From contig CAJFRI010000003.1 in NCBI GenBank assembly GCA_904419385.1, positions 1 through 42,905 of the forward strand: a stretch of 42,905 bases of DNA, written 5' to 3'. How positions within the stretch are numbered: the stretch's first letter is position 1; every line of letters begins with the position of its first letter. This document shows positions 25,613 through 33,696 of the stretch, one piece after another. The notes under the pieces are model-generated. The model had not been told where the DNA came from. It searched no databases and saw nothing but the letters and a program-made list of their open reading frames with translations. The stretch is from Candidatus Heteroscillospira lomanii (GTDB taxonomy: Bacteria > Bacillota > Clostridia > Oscillospirales > Oscillospiraceae). A program made the translations under genes and the position numbers.

Positions 25613-27214
25613 ATGCTGTTATATATAAAGAAAGCCGTGTCGCTCGCGCTTGCTGCGGCGATGACGCTCTCGCTCGCGGCCTGCTCAGGCGGGAGCGGCG
25701 AGGAGGACGAGGTCGTCCAGGGCGAGACCATAGGCGAGGAGATCGCCGACATCGCCGCGGCGGACGACATATTCTCGCTCAACAGCGACCAGAGCGGCAC
25801 GTTCAACCCATACACCGACACGAGCGTGTATAACCACATGTTCATGACGCTCGTCTACGACAATATCTTCGATCTCGACGCGGAGTTCAACCTCTCCAGC
25901 CGCATAATCCGCGACTACAGCTGCTCCGAGGACGCGACCAGCTGGAGCTTTTACGTCGACAACACCGTGACCTTCCAGGACGGCACGCCCGTCACGGCCT
26001 ACGACGTGGCCTACTCGCTTCTGAGGGCCGCGCGCGGCACGGAATACGGCGCAAGGCTCAAAAACCTCGTCGGCGTCTCGGCGCTGGATGACGAGCTGTT
26101 CATGGTGAGCCTCTATGAGCCGAACCGCATGTTCCCGATGCTGCTCAACGTGCCTGTCATCAAGGACGGGGCTTCCGGAGACACCGCGCCGGCAGGCACG
26201 GGGCCCTACCGTTTCAGCGATGACCACACCAGGCTCGAGCTCTGGGAGGGACATCCGCAGGCCGCGGACATGCCCATAGACGTGATATATTTAAAGGAAT
26301 ACGACAGTCCGGAGGACATCATCTCAGCGTTTGAGGACTCGCTCATAGACCTGGTGCAGAACGACCCGACCGGCATGAGCGACCTCGGCTACGGCAGCGC
26401 CAACGAGAAGCGCTACTGCACGACCACCAACATGCACTACATCGGCTTCAACCAGAACAGCGCGTTTTTCTGCTATCCGCATTTCCGCGCGGCCGTCACA
26501 TATATGATCGACCGCGAGCACATCGTCACGGAGCTGATGGGCGGCGCCGGCGTTGAGGCGACGCTGCCGATAAGCCCGCTGAGCCCGCTTTATAACGAGA
26601 CCTTTGCCTCCTATTTCGGCTACGACATGACGAACGCCGCGCTCGCGCTGCAGAACGCCGGGGCGAGCGACCAGGACGACGACGGACTGCTCGAATTCCT
26701 GATGGGCGCCGTGAAGGTCGACATCGACATAAACTTCATCGTGTGCGGCGACAGCGCTGTGAAGGTGCAGGCGGCGCGCGACATAGCCGACAAGATGCGC
26801 GAGCTCGGGCTAGAGGTGACGCTGCGCGAGCTCAACTGGAACGACTACCAGACCGCGCTGCAGGAGGGCGACTACGACATGTACTACGCCGAGGTGAAGC
26901 TCTCGGCCGACTTCAACATCTCCGAACTCGTCACCGAGGACGGCTCGCTCAACTACGGCGAGATACTCGACCCGGGCTACGACACATATATAGGCGACTA
27001 TCTGGCTGCCACCGACACGGACAGGCAGATGTACTGTGAACTCATGTGCCAGTATTTCACCCAGACCGCGCCCATCGTGCCTATATGCTTTGAGAAGACC
27101 GAGATGCTCACACACCGCGGCGTCGTCTCGGGCGCGAGCCCCACGCAGTACGACCTGTTCCACGACTTTGCCTCGTGGACGATAGAGATCGAGAGAGGGG
27201 ACGCGGCGCAGTGA
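25613..27214 (+). CDS. Extracellular solute-binding lipoprotein, family 5 (peptide/opine type)
   Basis: 533 aa receptor of peptide-type ABC importers. The signal peptide ends L-A-A-C with lipidated Cys24, followed by an acidic Gly/Ser/Glu linker. The family 5 core shows F-Q-D-G-T-P-V-T-A-Y-D-V near residue 124 and typical lobes to the end. It starts 4 bases after pgeF, with its ribosome site inside that gene. No permease or ATPase gene is nearby, so it must either share a transporter encoded elsewhere or have another role. Its stop overlaps the gtrA start (GTGA). Confidence 0.92.
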   Translation: MLLYIKKAVSLALAAAMTLSLAACSGGSGEEDEVVQGETIGEEIADIAAADDIFSLNSDQSGTFNPYTDTSVYNHMFMTLVYDNIFDLDAEFNLSSRIIRDYSCSEDATSWSFYVDNTVTFQDGTPVTAYDVAYSLLRAARGTEYGARLKNLVGVSALDDELFMVSLYEPNRMFPMLLNVPVIKDGASGDTAPAGTGPYRFSDDHTRLELWEGHPQAADMPIDVIYLKEYDSPEDIISAFEDSLIDLVQNDPTGMSDLGYGSANEKRYCTTTNMHYIGFNQNSAFFCYPHFRAAVTYMIDREHIVTELMGGAGVEATLPISPLSPLYNETFASYFGYDMTNAALALQNAGASDQDDDGLLEFLMGAVKVDIDINFIVCGDSAVKVQAARDIADKMRELGLEVTLRELNWNDYQTALQEGDYDMYYAEVKLSADFNISELVTEDGSLNYGEILDPGYDTYIGDYLAATDTDRQMYCELMCQYFTQTAPIVPICFEKTEMLTHRGVVSGASPTQYDLFHDFASWTIEIERGDAAQ

Positions 27215-27621
27215 GAGAGCTGATCGCAAAATATATACGGGTCATCAAATTCGGAGCCGTCGGCTGCGTGAACACGGCGGTCGATTTCCTGGTGTTCACG
27301 CTCGCATCTGAGCTGCTGCTCATGGCGCCGGCGGCCGCACAGGCCGTGGGCTACGGTTCGGGAATAATATGCAGCTTTGTTTTGAACCACTGCTTCACTT
27401 TTTCCGACGCAAAAAAAGAAAATGCCGCCGGACAGGCCCTGCGCTTTTTGCGCTTCGTGGTCGTGAACGGGGTGAGCCTGGCGGTGAGCACCGTGCTCAT
27501 CGATCTGTTCACCGGATGGGGGATATGGAAATACCTTGCCAAGCTCGTCGTTACCGGCATAACGATGGTGCTCAACTATTTTGGATATAAGATATTGGTG
27601 TTCAGGATAAGGGAGGGCTGA
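27211..27621 (+). CDS. GtrA-family membrane protein
   Basis: 136 aa with four predicted membrane helices. GtrA/DPMS3-type proteins help flip or position polyprenyl-linked sugars during cell-surface glycan decoration. The family start F-x-F-G-x-V-G-x-x-N-T is recognisable in I-K-F-G-A-V-G-C-V-N-T-A-V-D-F, and N-Y-x-x-Y-K-x-x-V-F appears at the end. GTG 27211 is the start; it overlaps the upstream stop by four bases, and in-frame codons further upstream would run into the solute-binding gene. No glycosyltransferase partner (GtrB) is adjacent. Confidence 0.88.
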   Translation: MRELIAKYIRVIKFGAVGCVNTAVDFLVFTLASELLLMAPAAAQAVGYGSGIICSFVLNHCFTFSDAKKENAAGQALRFLRFVVVNGVSLAVSTVLIDLFTGWGIWKYLAKLVVTGITMVLNYFGYKILVFRIREG

Positions 27622-27624
27622 CAC

Positions 27625-28005
27625 ATGAAAGACAGGGAGCTGCTCGATATCGCGCGCGAAGCCGCAAAGAACGCCTATGTGCCGTATTCGCACTTCCCGG
27701 TGGGGGCGGCGCTCGAGTGCATGGACGGGACCGTGTTCACCGGGTGCAACGTTGAGAACGCCGCGCTCGGGAGCACGATATGCGCCGAGCGCACGGCGTT
27801 CGTAAAAGCCGTCAGCGAGGGCAAGCGTGAGTTCCGCCGCATCGCCATCAGCGGCGAGGGAGCGAACTACTGCCTGCCGTGCGGCGCGTGCCGTCAGTTC
27901 ATGCACGAGTTTGCTCCCAGCATGGAAGTGCTCTGCACCCGCGGGGACGGCCGCTATGTGAGCTACCGGCTCGACCAGCTCATGCCCTATCCGTTCGAAC
28001 TGTGA
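27625..28005 (+). CDS. cdd: Cytidine deaminase
   Basis: 126 aa, typical for the tetrameric small CDA. Converts cytidine or deoxycytidine to uridine or deoxyuridine in pyrimidine salvage. The zinc ligands are Cys53, Cys86 and Cys89 (P-C-G-A-C-R), and Glu55 (C-A-E-R-T-A) is the proton shuttle. The N-terminus A-Y-V-P-Y-S-H-F-P-V-G-A-A-L is canonical. Starts 3 bases after gtrA with an AGGGAGGG site; the stop overlaps the following lysR by four bases. Confidence 0.96.
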   Translation: MKDRELLDIAREAAKNAYVPYSHFPVGAALECMDGTVFTGCNVENAALGSTICAERTAFVKAVSEGKREFRRIAISGEGANYCLPCGACRQFMHEFAPSMEVLCTRGDGRYVSYRLDQLMPYPFEL

Positions 28006-28901
28006 GGCGCGCGATAGACCTGGAGCGGCTCGAGATATTTCTCGCTGTGGCCGAGCACCGCAGCTTCACCCGGGCGGCCGAGGCCCTTTATATCAGCCAT
28101 TCGACCACGAGCCGCAGCGTCTCCTCACTCGAGGAGTCGCTCGGAGCAAAGCTCTTTCTGCGCGACGGGCGCACAGTGCGCCTCACAAGGGCGGGCGAAG
28201 TGCTCTTCCATGAGGGGCGGCAGCTCATGCGGCGGATAAAAGGCGTCGAGGATATGGTCGCCGCCGCCGGACGGGAGCGCGGCAGCGCCGTGTGCGTGTC
28301 GGTCTCTCACTTCAGCAGCGTGGACCTGCTCAGCTCCATGCGCAGGTTCTGCGCCATGAGGCCGGACGTGTGCCTGAGCATGATAAGCACAAGGCCGCGC
28401 GACGTGTTTGGCATGGTCGACGGCGGCGAGGCCGACATAGGCATAACGGCGGCGGGCCTCGTGCCCGACAGGCGCGAGGATATAGAGAGCCTTCTGCTCC
28501 CGTGCCGGGGGCTGTGCCTGCTCACATCGCACTCCGACGTGCTGGCGGAGAGGGGCGGCGGCGCCGAGCTCTCGGAGATAGAGGGGCGCGAGCTCGTGTG
28601 CGACGAGAGCACCGTGCGGCTCATACCATCCTGGCTCGCCGGGAAGAACACCGTGACCGTCATGCCGTCGCTCGAGTCCGTGTTCATGCGCAGCGGAGTC
28701 GGACGCGCCGCGGCAATAGTCCCGGATTCCATGCCTGTGCCGGAGACAGATGGATTCGTAAAAGTCCAGCTCAGGGCGCCGTGCCCGGAGAGCGTTGCGC
28801 TGCTCTGGCGCGGCTCATGCGGGAACCCCGCGCTCGGCGAGCTGCTGTCATATATCCGTGAAGATCTTGCGCAAGAGATAAAAAAGGAGGCCTTCAGTTG
28901 A
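28002..28901 (+). CDS. LysR-family transcriptional regulator
   Basis: 299 aa, normal length. Residues 5-65 are the winged helix (S-F-T-R-A-A-E-A-L-Y-I-S-H-S-T-T-S-R-S-V), followed by the linker helix and the effector domain from about residue 90. GTG 28002 is chosen: it overlaps the cdd stop (GTGA) and starts at the normal LysR N-terminus L-E-R-L-E-I-F-L-A-V. It lies co-directional inside a run of unrelated genes rather than divergent from a target. The next gene starts at TTG within its last codons. Targets unknown. Confidence 0.9.
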   Translation: MRRAIDLERLEIFLAVAEHRSFTRAAEALYISHSTTSRSVSSLEESLGAKLFLRDGRTVRLTRAGEVLFHEGRQLMRRIKGVEDMVAAAGRERGSAVCVSVSHFSSVDLLSSMRRFCAMRPDVCLSMISTRPRDVFGMVDGGEADIGITAAGLVPDRREDIESLLLPCRGLCLLTSHSDVLAERGGGAELSEIEGRELVCDESTVRLIPSWLAGKNTVTVMPSLESVFMRSGVGRAAAIVPDSMPVPETDGFVKVQLRAPCPESVALLWRGSCGNPALGELLSYIREDLAQEIKKEAFS

Positions 28902-30178
28902 AGAAAAGATCATTGGCGCTGCTGCTGGCGGTTTGCATGGCTTTTGCGGCCGTGATAACACCGGCCACTGCCGCTTTTGAATTCAAGGATTTCCCCGACG
29001 TGAGCTCCGACGCGTGGTACTACGACTGCGTCGGCTGGCTGAGCGCGCTGGAGATCGTGAACGGCGATACAGACGGATATTTCTATCCCGACCGCCCCAT
29101 AAAGCGCTCGGAATTCCTTAAAATGATATCCATCGCGACGGAGCTCGTGGCCTCGCCGACCCCGCTGCGCGGAGTGCACTGGGCGGAGCCGAGCTGGCTG
29201 ATGTGCGTCGAAAACGGTCTGCTCGACTACAACGGCGAGAACATCATCCCGCTGGATTTCGATGCGCTCGAGCAGTATATCACCAGATACGAGATGGCCG
29301 TCATCATCTCCAATGCCATGGAGAGCGTCATGATGGAGAACACCGTCGAGATAAGCTCGCCCGAGGTCGCCATCACGGACTACAGCTCCGTGCCCGAAGG
29401 CTACCGCGGCTATGTCGAGCAGGCCTACGGCAAGGGCGTCATCACCGGCTTCACCGACGGCAGCTTCGGCGGCGATGAGACCCTCACAAGGGCCCAGGCC
29501 TCCATGGCCGTCTACCGCCTGCTCTGGAACAACGAGCGCGTCGAACCTGAGTTCGACTACACCGTAATCGAGAAAGAAGAGCCTGTCGCGCCCGAGATCG
29601 TGCCCGACGGCACACCGTTTGCTGTATATGTGCAGGAGAACGGGCTGCTCAACGCCTACGGACGTCCCAGCTCCGCGCTCTGCGAGATGCTGTTCGGCAG
29701 CGAGTATAAGAATTATTTCACCAGCGCCGCGGATGCCGGCGACTACATAGTCGACGTAGAGGTGCCGGTCTGGCGCATAAACTCCGCCGGACAGAAGTAT
29801 TCGACCACGGCCTGGCTCCAGGTCCACAAGCTCGTCGCCAACGACGTCGTCGGCATATTCACCGCGATATTCAACGACCCGGAGCAGTTCCCGATACAGT
29901 CTGTCGGCGGCGCCCGCTACTCCGACACCCTGCGCCACAGCTGGGGCTGCGCCATCGACATCAACCCGACGCAGAACGCCTACGGCTACTATTCCAACGG
30001 CAGCCTGGTCTGCTCCGTCGGCGAAGGCTGGTGGCCGGGCTCGAACGAGTACTCGATAACGGCCGACGGCAGCGTCGTCCGCGCCTTTGAGGCCTACGGA
30101 TGGGGCTGGGGCGGCCAGGGATACAGCAGCGGCTGGTACGACTACATGCACTTCTCCATAATGCCGTCCGGCGGCTGA
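28898..30178 (+). CDS. Secreted SLH-domain protein with C-terminal M15 (VanY-type) D-Ala-D-Ala carboxypeptidase domain
   Basis: 426 aa. The signal peptide (about residues 1-26, ending A-T-A-A) is followed by three S-layer homology modules (about 32-80, 85-140 and 155-205; the first is F-P-D-V-S-S-D-A-W-Y-Y) that anchor the protein to secondary wall polymers. Residues about 250-425 form an M15 zinc peptidase domain with H-S-W-G-C-A-I-D-I-N and a final Y-M-H-F, giving the H-x6-D and late His ligands. It probably trims peptidoglycan stem peptides. The start is TTG 28898, well supported by AAGGAGG (28884-28890). Overlaps lysR by four bases. Confidence 0.9.
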   Translation: MKKRSLALLLAVCMAFAAVITPATAAFEFKDFPDVSSDAWYYDCVGWLSALEIVNGDTDGYFYPDRPIKRSEFLKMISIATELVASPTPLRGVHWAEPSWLMCVENGLLDYNGENIIPLDFDALEQYITRYEMAVIISNAMESVMMENTVEISSPEVAITDYSSVPEGYRGYVEQAYGKGVITGFTDGSFGGDETLTRAQASMAVYRLLWNNERVEPEFDYTVIEKEEPVAPEIVPDGTPFAVYVQENGLLNAYGRPSSALCEMLFGSEYKNYFTSAADAGDYIVDVEVPVWRINSAGQKYSTTAWLQVHKLVANDVVGIFTAIFNDPEQFPIQSVGGARYSDTLRHSWGCAIDINPTQNAYGYYSNGSLVCSVGEGWWPGSNEYSITADGSVVRAFEAYGWGWGGQGYSSGWYDYMHFSIMPSGG

Positions 30179-30182
30179 TACC

Positions 30183-30233
30183 GCAGTTCAAGCGGCCCGC
30201 GCAAATTGCGGGCCGCTGTTTGTTCTGAACTGC
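30183..30233 (+). terminator. Nested inverted repeat, probable terminator of the secA-SLH gene run
   Basis: Inner stem AGCGGCCCGC/GCGGGCCGCT (30191-30200 and 30208-30217) followed by GTTTGTT. Outer arms GCAGTTCA (30183-30190) and TGAACTGC (30226-30233) enclose the whole element. The outer arms could also form a regulator site for the aldolase gene. Confidence 0.7.
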
Positions 30234-30281
30234 CTCTGCGGAGGACATATAAGCTATATTATTGAAAGGAGCGGAACACAA

Positions 30282-31064
30282 ATGTCAGCCAATCTCAAAA
30301 AGCGCCTGCAAAACGGCGAACGGCTCATAGGCACGATGATAAACCGAATCGACACGCTCGACATCATCCCCATGCTCAAGGCGTGCGGCATGGATTACGT
30401 CATTGTCGACAACGAGCACGGCACATGGAATCCGGAAAAAATCGCCGATATGGCGCTCCTGTGCAATTCCACCGGGCTCGGCGCGCTGATACGCATACCG
30501 GTGCTGCACCGCCCGTATGTCCAGCAGTATCTCGACTGCGGCTTCGACGGCATAATGCTCCCAAACTGCCACAATGCCGAGATCGCGCGCGAGCTCGTCG
30601 GCCTGTGCAAATACGAGCCCGACGGTAACCGCGGCATATCCATAATGCGCGGGCACTGCGGCTACAACGCGGTCGATGACCCGGAGGAGTTCATGCGCCG
30701 GAAGAATGAGGAGACCATCGTCATCGTGCAGATCGAGTCCCGCGACGGGCTCAAAAACGTTGGGGAGATCGCCGCTGTCCCCGGCGTCGATATCGCGCTC
30801 ATCGGCCCGAACGACCTCAGCCACAGCCTCGGCATCATGGGGCAGTATCACAACCCGGAGTTCATCCGCGCGACCGAGGATGTAGCCGCCGCCTGCAAGA
30901 AAGCCGGAAAGTGGGCGGCGATCCAGGCGACGAATCCCGCCGCCATGCGCGAATACATGGAGCGCGGCTTTGATTTCATACTGTATGGAAACGAGGTCTC
31001 GCTGCTCATGTCGGCTGCACGTCAGTGCGTCGGTGAATTCAAGAAAATCTGCTCAGACGGCTGA
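30282..31064 (+). CDS. HpcH/HpaI family aldolase
   Basis: 260 aa metal-dependent class II aldolase/lyase. Members cleave 2-keto-3-deoxy-type acids (for example 2-dehydro-3-deoxyglucarate or 4-hydroxy-2-oxo acids) to pyruvate and an aldehyde. Motifs: V-D-N-E-H-G with the catalytic base His46; Q-I-E-S near residue 150 with the metal Glu; and G-P-N-D-L-S with the metal Asp. The pyruvate-binding Arg is in L-I-R-I-P. ATG 30282 follows AAAGGAG. Stand-alone gene between terminators; the only promoter-like element upstream is a weak TATAAG near 30248. Exact substrate unknown. Confidence 0.9.
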   Translation: MSANLKKRLQNGERLIGTMINRIDTLDIIPMLKACGMDYVIVDNEHGTWNPEKIADMALLCNSTGLGALIRIPVLHRPYVQQYLDCGFDGIMLPNCHNAEIARELVGLCKYEPDGNRGISIMRGHCGYNAVDDPEEFMRRKNEETIVIVQIESRDGLKNVGEIAAVPGVDIALIGPNDLSHSLGIMGQYHNPEFIRATEDVAAACKKAGKWAAIQATNPAAMREYMERGFDFILYGNEVSLLMSAARQCVGEFKKICSDG

Positions 31065-31086
31065 CCGCCGCGGAAAGCCGGGATCA

Positions 31087-31118
31087 AAGCTGCGCCGTTG
31101 CCTCGGCGCAGCTTTTTC
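31087..31118 (+). terminator. Rho-independent terminator of the aldolase gene
   Basis: 11-bp stem AAGCTGCGCCG/CGGCGCAGCTT with loop TTGCCT and a T-run. It starts 22 bases after the aldolase stop. Confidence 0.92.
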
Positions 31119-31243
31119 GTCTTTTCTCCCGCCGCAGGGGCGGTTTTCGCAGGGCTCGCAGCCGGCGGACGCGCCGTTTTTGCGGCTGCCCGGCACGCCG
31201 TGAAAAAAGAGCGAAAAAGCCTGAAGAAATATGAAAAATTATC

Positions 31244-31272
31244 TTGACACGGGGGATAAACTTTGATATTCT
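31244..31272 (+). promoter_or_regulatory. Strong sigma-A promoter of the S10-spc-type ribosomal operon
   Basis: TTGACA (31244-31249), a 17-base spacer and TATTCT (31267-31272). Start near 31279. The only near-consensus promoter seen in the 513-base gap 31065-31577. Confidence 0.75.
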
Positions 31273-31278
31273 AGGTAA

Positions 31279-31577
31279 GCGCCTGCGGGTGGGTTGCGCC
31301 TGCATGCGCAAATGCGATGAAGCGGGAGATTGCGGACCGTGAGTCCGGTAACTTCCGTGGAGTATGTCCGTTTGATCGGGCGGCTGAGATGTTTCTGTGC
31401 AGACCGTATCTCGTATATCGTCTGTACGGGGAACGAGCCGGCGATTTATGCCGGTTTGTTTTTCGGGCGGGGCCTGATACGCACGGCAGAGTGTGCAGAA
31501 AAATCTCATCCGTACGAGAACAGCCTGGCGGAGCCAATGCCGCCGCAATTCGTACGAAACAGGAGGAAATCAACAGC
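31279..31577 (+). promoter_or_regulatory. Structured leader of the ribosomal operon (candidate autoregulatory RNA)
   Basis: About 300 nt of non-coding leader with several hairpins: 31294-31311 (TTGCGC/GCGCAA), 31333-31347 (CGGAC/GTCCG), 31397-31427 (8-bp stem with one G-U pair), a terminator-like hairpin at 31432-31463, and a long stem just before the rpsJ ribosome site, with outer arms CGTACGA (31511-31517) and TCGTACG (31550-31556) and an inner stem GGCGG/CCGCC. S10 operon leaders in other bacteria respond to L4. No leader peptide with a good ribosome site was found. Direct resemblance to a known leader family was not tested. Confidence 0.6.
31432..31463 (+). terminator. Candidate attenuator in the rpsJ leader
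   Basis: Stem of about 11 bp (CGAGCCGGC with GCCGGTTTG as core, two G-U pairs) with a 7-base loop, ending in five T. It lies about 150 bases downstream of the predicted start and 115 upstream of rpsJ, where read-through control could act. Confidence 0.55.
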
Positions 31578-31895
31578 ATGGCAGCTACCAACAAAAAGAT
31601 GATCCGCATCAGACTCAAAGCTTATGACCATCAGCTCATCGACAAGGCCGCCGAGACCATAGTCGAGACCGCCAAGCGTACCGACGCCAAAGTCTCCGGC
31701 CCCATCCCTCTTCCCACCAAGAAGGAAGTCGTCACCATCCTCCGCGCTGTCCACAAGTATAAAGACAGCCGCGAGCAGTTCGAGCGCCGCACTCATAAGC
31801 GTCTCATCGACATCATGAGCCCCACCCAGAAGACCGTCGAGGCCCTTATGTCGCTTGAGCTCCCTGCCGGCGTTGAGATCGAGATAAAGCTCTGA
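31578..31895 (+). CDS. rpsJ: 30S ribosomal protein S10 (NusE)
   Basis: 105 aa. Component of the 30S head, also the transcription antitermination partner NusE. The conserved [10 protein letters not shown] start and the T-H-K-R-L-I-D-I segment are present, ending V-E-I-E-I-K-L. ATG 31578 follows AGGAGGA (31561-31567); the open frame extends upstream into the leader but has no family match there. First gene of the operon, followed by an unusually long 121-base gap before rplC. Confidence 0.97.
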   Translation: MAATNKKMIRIRLKAYDHQLIDKAAETIVETAKRTDAKVSGPIPLPTKKEVVTILRAVHKYKDSREQFERRTHKRLIDIMSPTQKTVEALMSLELPAGVEIEIKL

Positions 31896-32016
31896 TCGCG
31901 CCGCATAAAACAGCTAAACCCATTGCCCGCGACTTGCGTGAGCGGGCGGGTCAAGTCAGCAGCCTCTGGGCAGAGACCTAAGCGAGCTGACCAATAACCT
32001 GACAGGAGGAAATACC
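31896..32016 (+). promoter_or_regulatory. Structured gap between rpsJ and rplC
   Basis: 121 non-coding bases. Hairpin GCCCGC/GCGGGC (31925-31930 and 31942-31947), then a second element with outer arms GTCAGC (31955-31960) and GCTGAC (31986-31991) enclosing CTCT-GGGC-AGAG. The rplC ribosome site follows directly. Candidate site for translational control by a ribosomal protein; no T-run, so not a terminator. Confidence 0.5.
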
Positions 32017-32742
32017 ATGAAAAAAGCAATCATCGGCAAAAAGGTCGGCATGACGCAGATCTTCGATGAGACTGGCAAGGTCGTTCCGGTAACCGTCATC
32101 GAGGCGGGGCCGTGCGTCGTTGTCCAGAAGAAGACCGAGGAGAAAGAGGGCTACAACGCCGTCCAGCTCGGTTTTCAGGACCAGATCGAGCGCAAGCTCA
32201 CCAAGCCTGAGAAGGGCCATTTCGATGCCAACAGCATCAGCTATAAAAAGCATCTGAAAGAGTTCCGCCTTGAGAGCGCCGCCGAGATGAACGTCGGCGA
32301 CGAGGTCCGCGCCGACGTGTTCGCCGAGGGCGACAAGATCGACGTCACCGGCATCAGCAAGGGCCACGGCTATCAGGGCGTCATCAAGCGCCACGGCGCT
32401 CACCGCCTCAAAGAGTCCCACGGCACCGGCCCTGTCGTCCGCCAGGTCGGTTCCCTCGGCGCAGGCAGCCATGTGTCCAAGATCCTCAAGGGCACCATCG
32501 GCGCCGGCCACATGGGCGTCGAGCAGGTCACTGTGCAGAACCTCGACGTCGTCAAGGTCGATCCCGAGCTCAACATGATCGTTGTTCGCGGCGCGATCCC
32601 CGGCCCCAAGGGCGGCATCGTGTACCTCAAGGACACTGTGAAGCACAATGTCGAGAAGAAGGGCGCCGCCGGCATCTCCCTCAACCCGCAGAAGGCTTCC
32701 GCCCGCGTCAACCCGCAGAAGGCCTCCGCGAGGAGCAAGTAA
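32017..32742 (+). CDS. rplC: 50S ribosomal protein L3
   Basis: 241 aa. Early-assembly protein near the peptidyl transferase centre. The K-K-V-G-M-T-Q-I-F start and G-x-K-K-x-x-G-H-M-G-type loop region are recognisable. It is about 30 residues longer than typical L3: the tail holds two copies of the octapeptide N-P-Q-K-A-S-A-R (residues 223-230 and 232-239), encoded by a 27-bp tandem duplication (32683-32709 and 32710-32736). ACAGGAGG precedes the ATG. Confidence 0.96.
   Translation: MKKAIIGKKVGMTQIFDETGKVVPVTVIEAGPCVVVQKKTEEKEGYNAVQLGFQDQIERKLTKPEKGHFDANSISYKKHLKEFRLESAAEMNVGDEVRADVFAEGDKIDVTGISKGHGYQGVIKRHGAHRLKESHGTGPVVRQVGSLGAGSHVSKILKGTIGAGHMGVEQVTVQNLDVVKVDPELNMIVVRGAIPGPKGGIVYLKDTVKHNVEKKGAAGISLNPQKASARVNPQKASARSK
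32683..32736 (+). repeat. 27-bp tandem repeat at the 3' end of rplC
   Basis: Two units of 27 bases, in frame, each beginning AACCCGCAGAAGGC and encoding N-P-Q-K-A-S-A-R plus one residue. The units differ in the wobble base at unit position 15 and at several bases toward the end of the unit, so the duplication is not brand new. Confidence 0.9.
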
Positions 32743-32761
32743 GGAAAGGAGAGAGTGATCG

Positions 32762-33385
32762 ATGCCTAAAGCTGTTATTTACAATATGGCCGGCCAGCAG
32801 GTCGGTGAGATTGAGCTCTCCGATGCCATTTTCGGCGTAGAGCCCAACGAGGCGGCCGTTCATGCCGCCGTCAAGAATCACCTCCTCAACTGCCGTCAGG
32901 GCACCCAGAGCGCTCTGACCAAGGGCGAGGTGAGCTATACCACCAAGAAGCCCTGGCGCCAGAAGGGCACCGGACGCGCCCGCGCCGGTTATGCCGGTTC
33001 TCCCGTGTGGAGACACGGCGGCGTCGCCTTCGCCCCGAAGCCCAGGAGCTACAGATATGCTCTCAACAAGAAGACCAGAAGGCTCGCCCTCAAGAGCGCC
33101 CTCTCCGCCAAAGCCGCCGACGGCGAGATCGTCGTCATCGACGACCTCAAGATGGACGAGATCAAGACCAGCGCTTTCAAGAGCTTCCTGAACTCTGTCG
33201 GCTGCGACGGCAAGGCTCTCGTCATCACCAAGGAGCTCGACGAGAAGGTCGTTAAGAGCGCGCGCAATATCCCCGGTGTCGTCACCACCATGGCCGCCAT
33301 CCTCAGCACCTATGAGGTCCTGAACGCCGGCAAGCTCGTGGTCGACAAGGCGGCGCTGGAGAAAATCGAGGAGGTCTATGCCTGA
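32762..33385 (+). CDS. rplD: 50S ribosomal protein L4
   Basis: 207 aa, normal length. Lines the peptide exit tunnel and, in many bacteria, autoregulates the S10 operon by binding its leader, which makes it the first candidate ligand for the leader at 31279-31577. The conserved [14 protein letters not shown] tunnel loop lies near residues 62-76. AAAGGAGAG precedes the ATG. Its TGA shares one base with the rplW ATG (TGATG). Confidence 0.97.
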   Translation: MPKAVIYNMAGQQVGEIELSDAIFGVEPNEAAVHAAVKNHLLNCRQGTQSALTKGEVSYTTKKPWRQKGTGRARAGYAGSPVWRHGGVAFAPKPRSYRYALNKKTRRLALKSALSAKAADGEIVVIDDLKMDEIKTSAFKSFLNSVGCDGKALVITKELDEKVVKSARNIPGVVTTMAAILSTYEVLNAGKLVVDKAALEKIEEVYA

Positions 33386-33681
33386 TGAAAAGCGCTTACG
33401 ATATCATCATCCGCCCCATCATCACCGAGCAGTCCATGGAAGACCTGGACATCAAGAAATATGTGTTTGAGGTGGCGAAAGACGCCAACAAGATCGAGAT
33501 AAAGAAGGCTATCGAGGAGATTTTCGGCGTGACCGTCATCAAGGTCACCACGATAAACGTCCAGGGCAAGGAGAAGCGCACCGGCGCCTATCCCAAGGGA
33601 CGCACCGCCTCCTGGAAAAAGGCTGTTGTCAAACTCAGCCAGGAGTCCAAGAACATCGAGATCTTCGAGGGCATGGCGTAA
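33385..33681 (+). CDS. rplW: 50S ribosomal protein L23
   Basis: 98 aa. Sits at the tunnel exit and docks trigger factor and SRP. The [11 protein letters not shown] start and V-N-T/V-Q-G-K-x-K-R loop are recognisable. ATG 33385 overlaps the rplD stop by one base, with GGAGGT inside rplD, so the two are coupled. Confidence 0.97.
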   Translation: MKSAYDIIIRPIITEQSMEDLDIKKYVFEVAKDANKIEIKKAIEEIFGVTVIKVTTINVQGKEKRTGAYPKGRTASWKKAVVKLSQESKNIEIFEGMA

Positions 33682-33696
33682 GGGAGGAAATGAGAA

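Noticed and set aside
31317-31577. Upstream in-frame extension of rpsJ, or a leader peptide
   Set aside because: No ribosome site and no similarity to S10; AGGAGGA supports the ATG at 31578.
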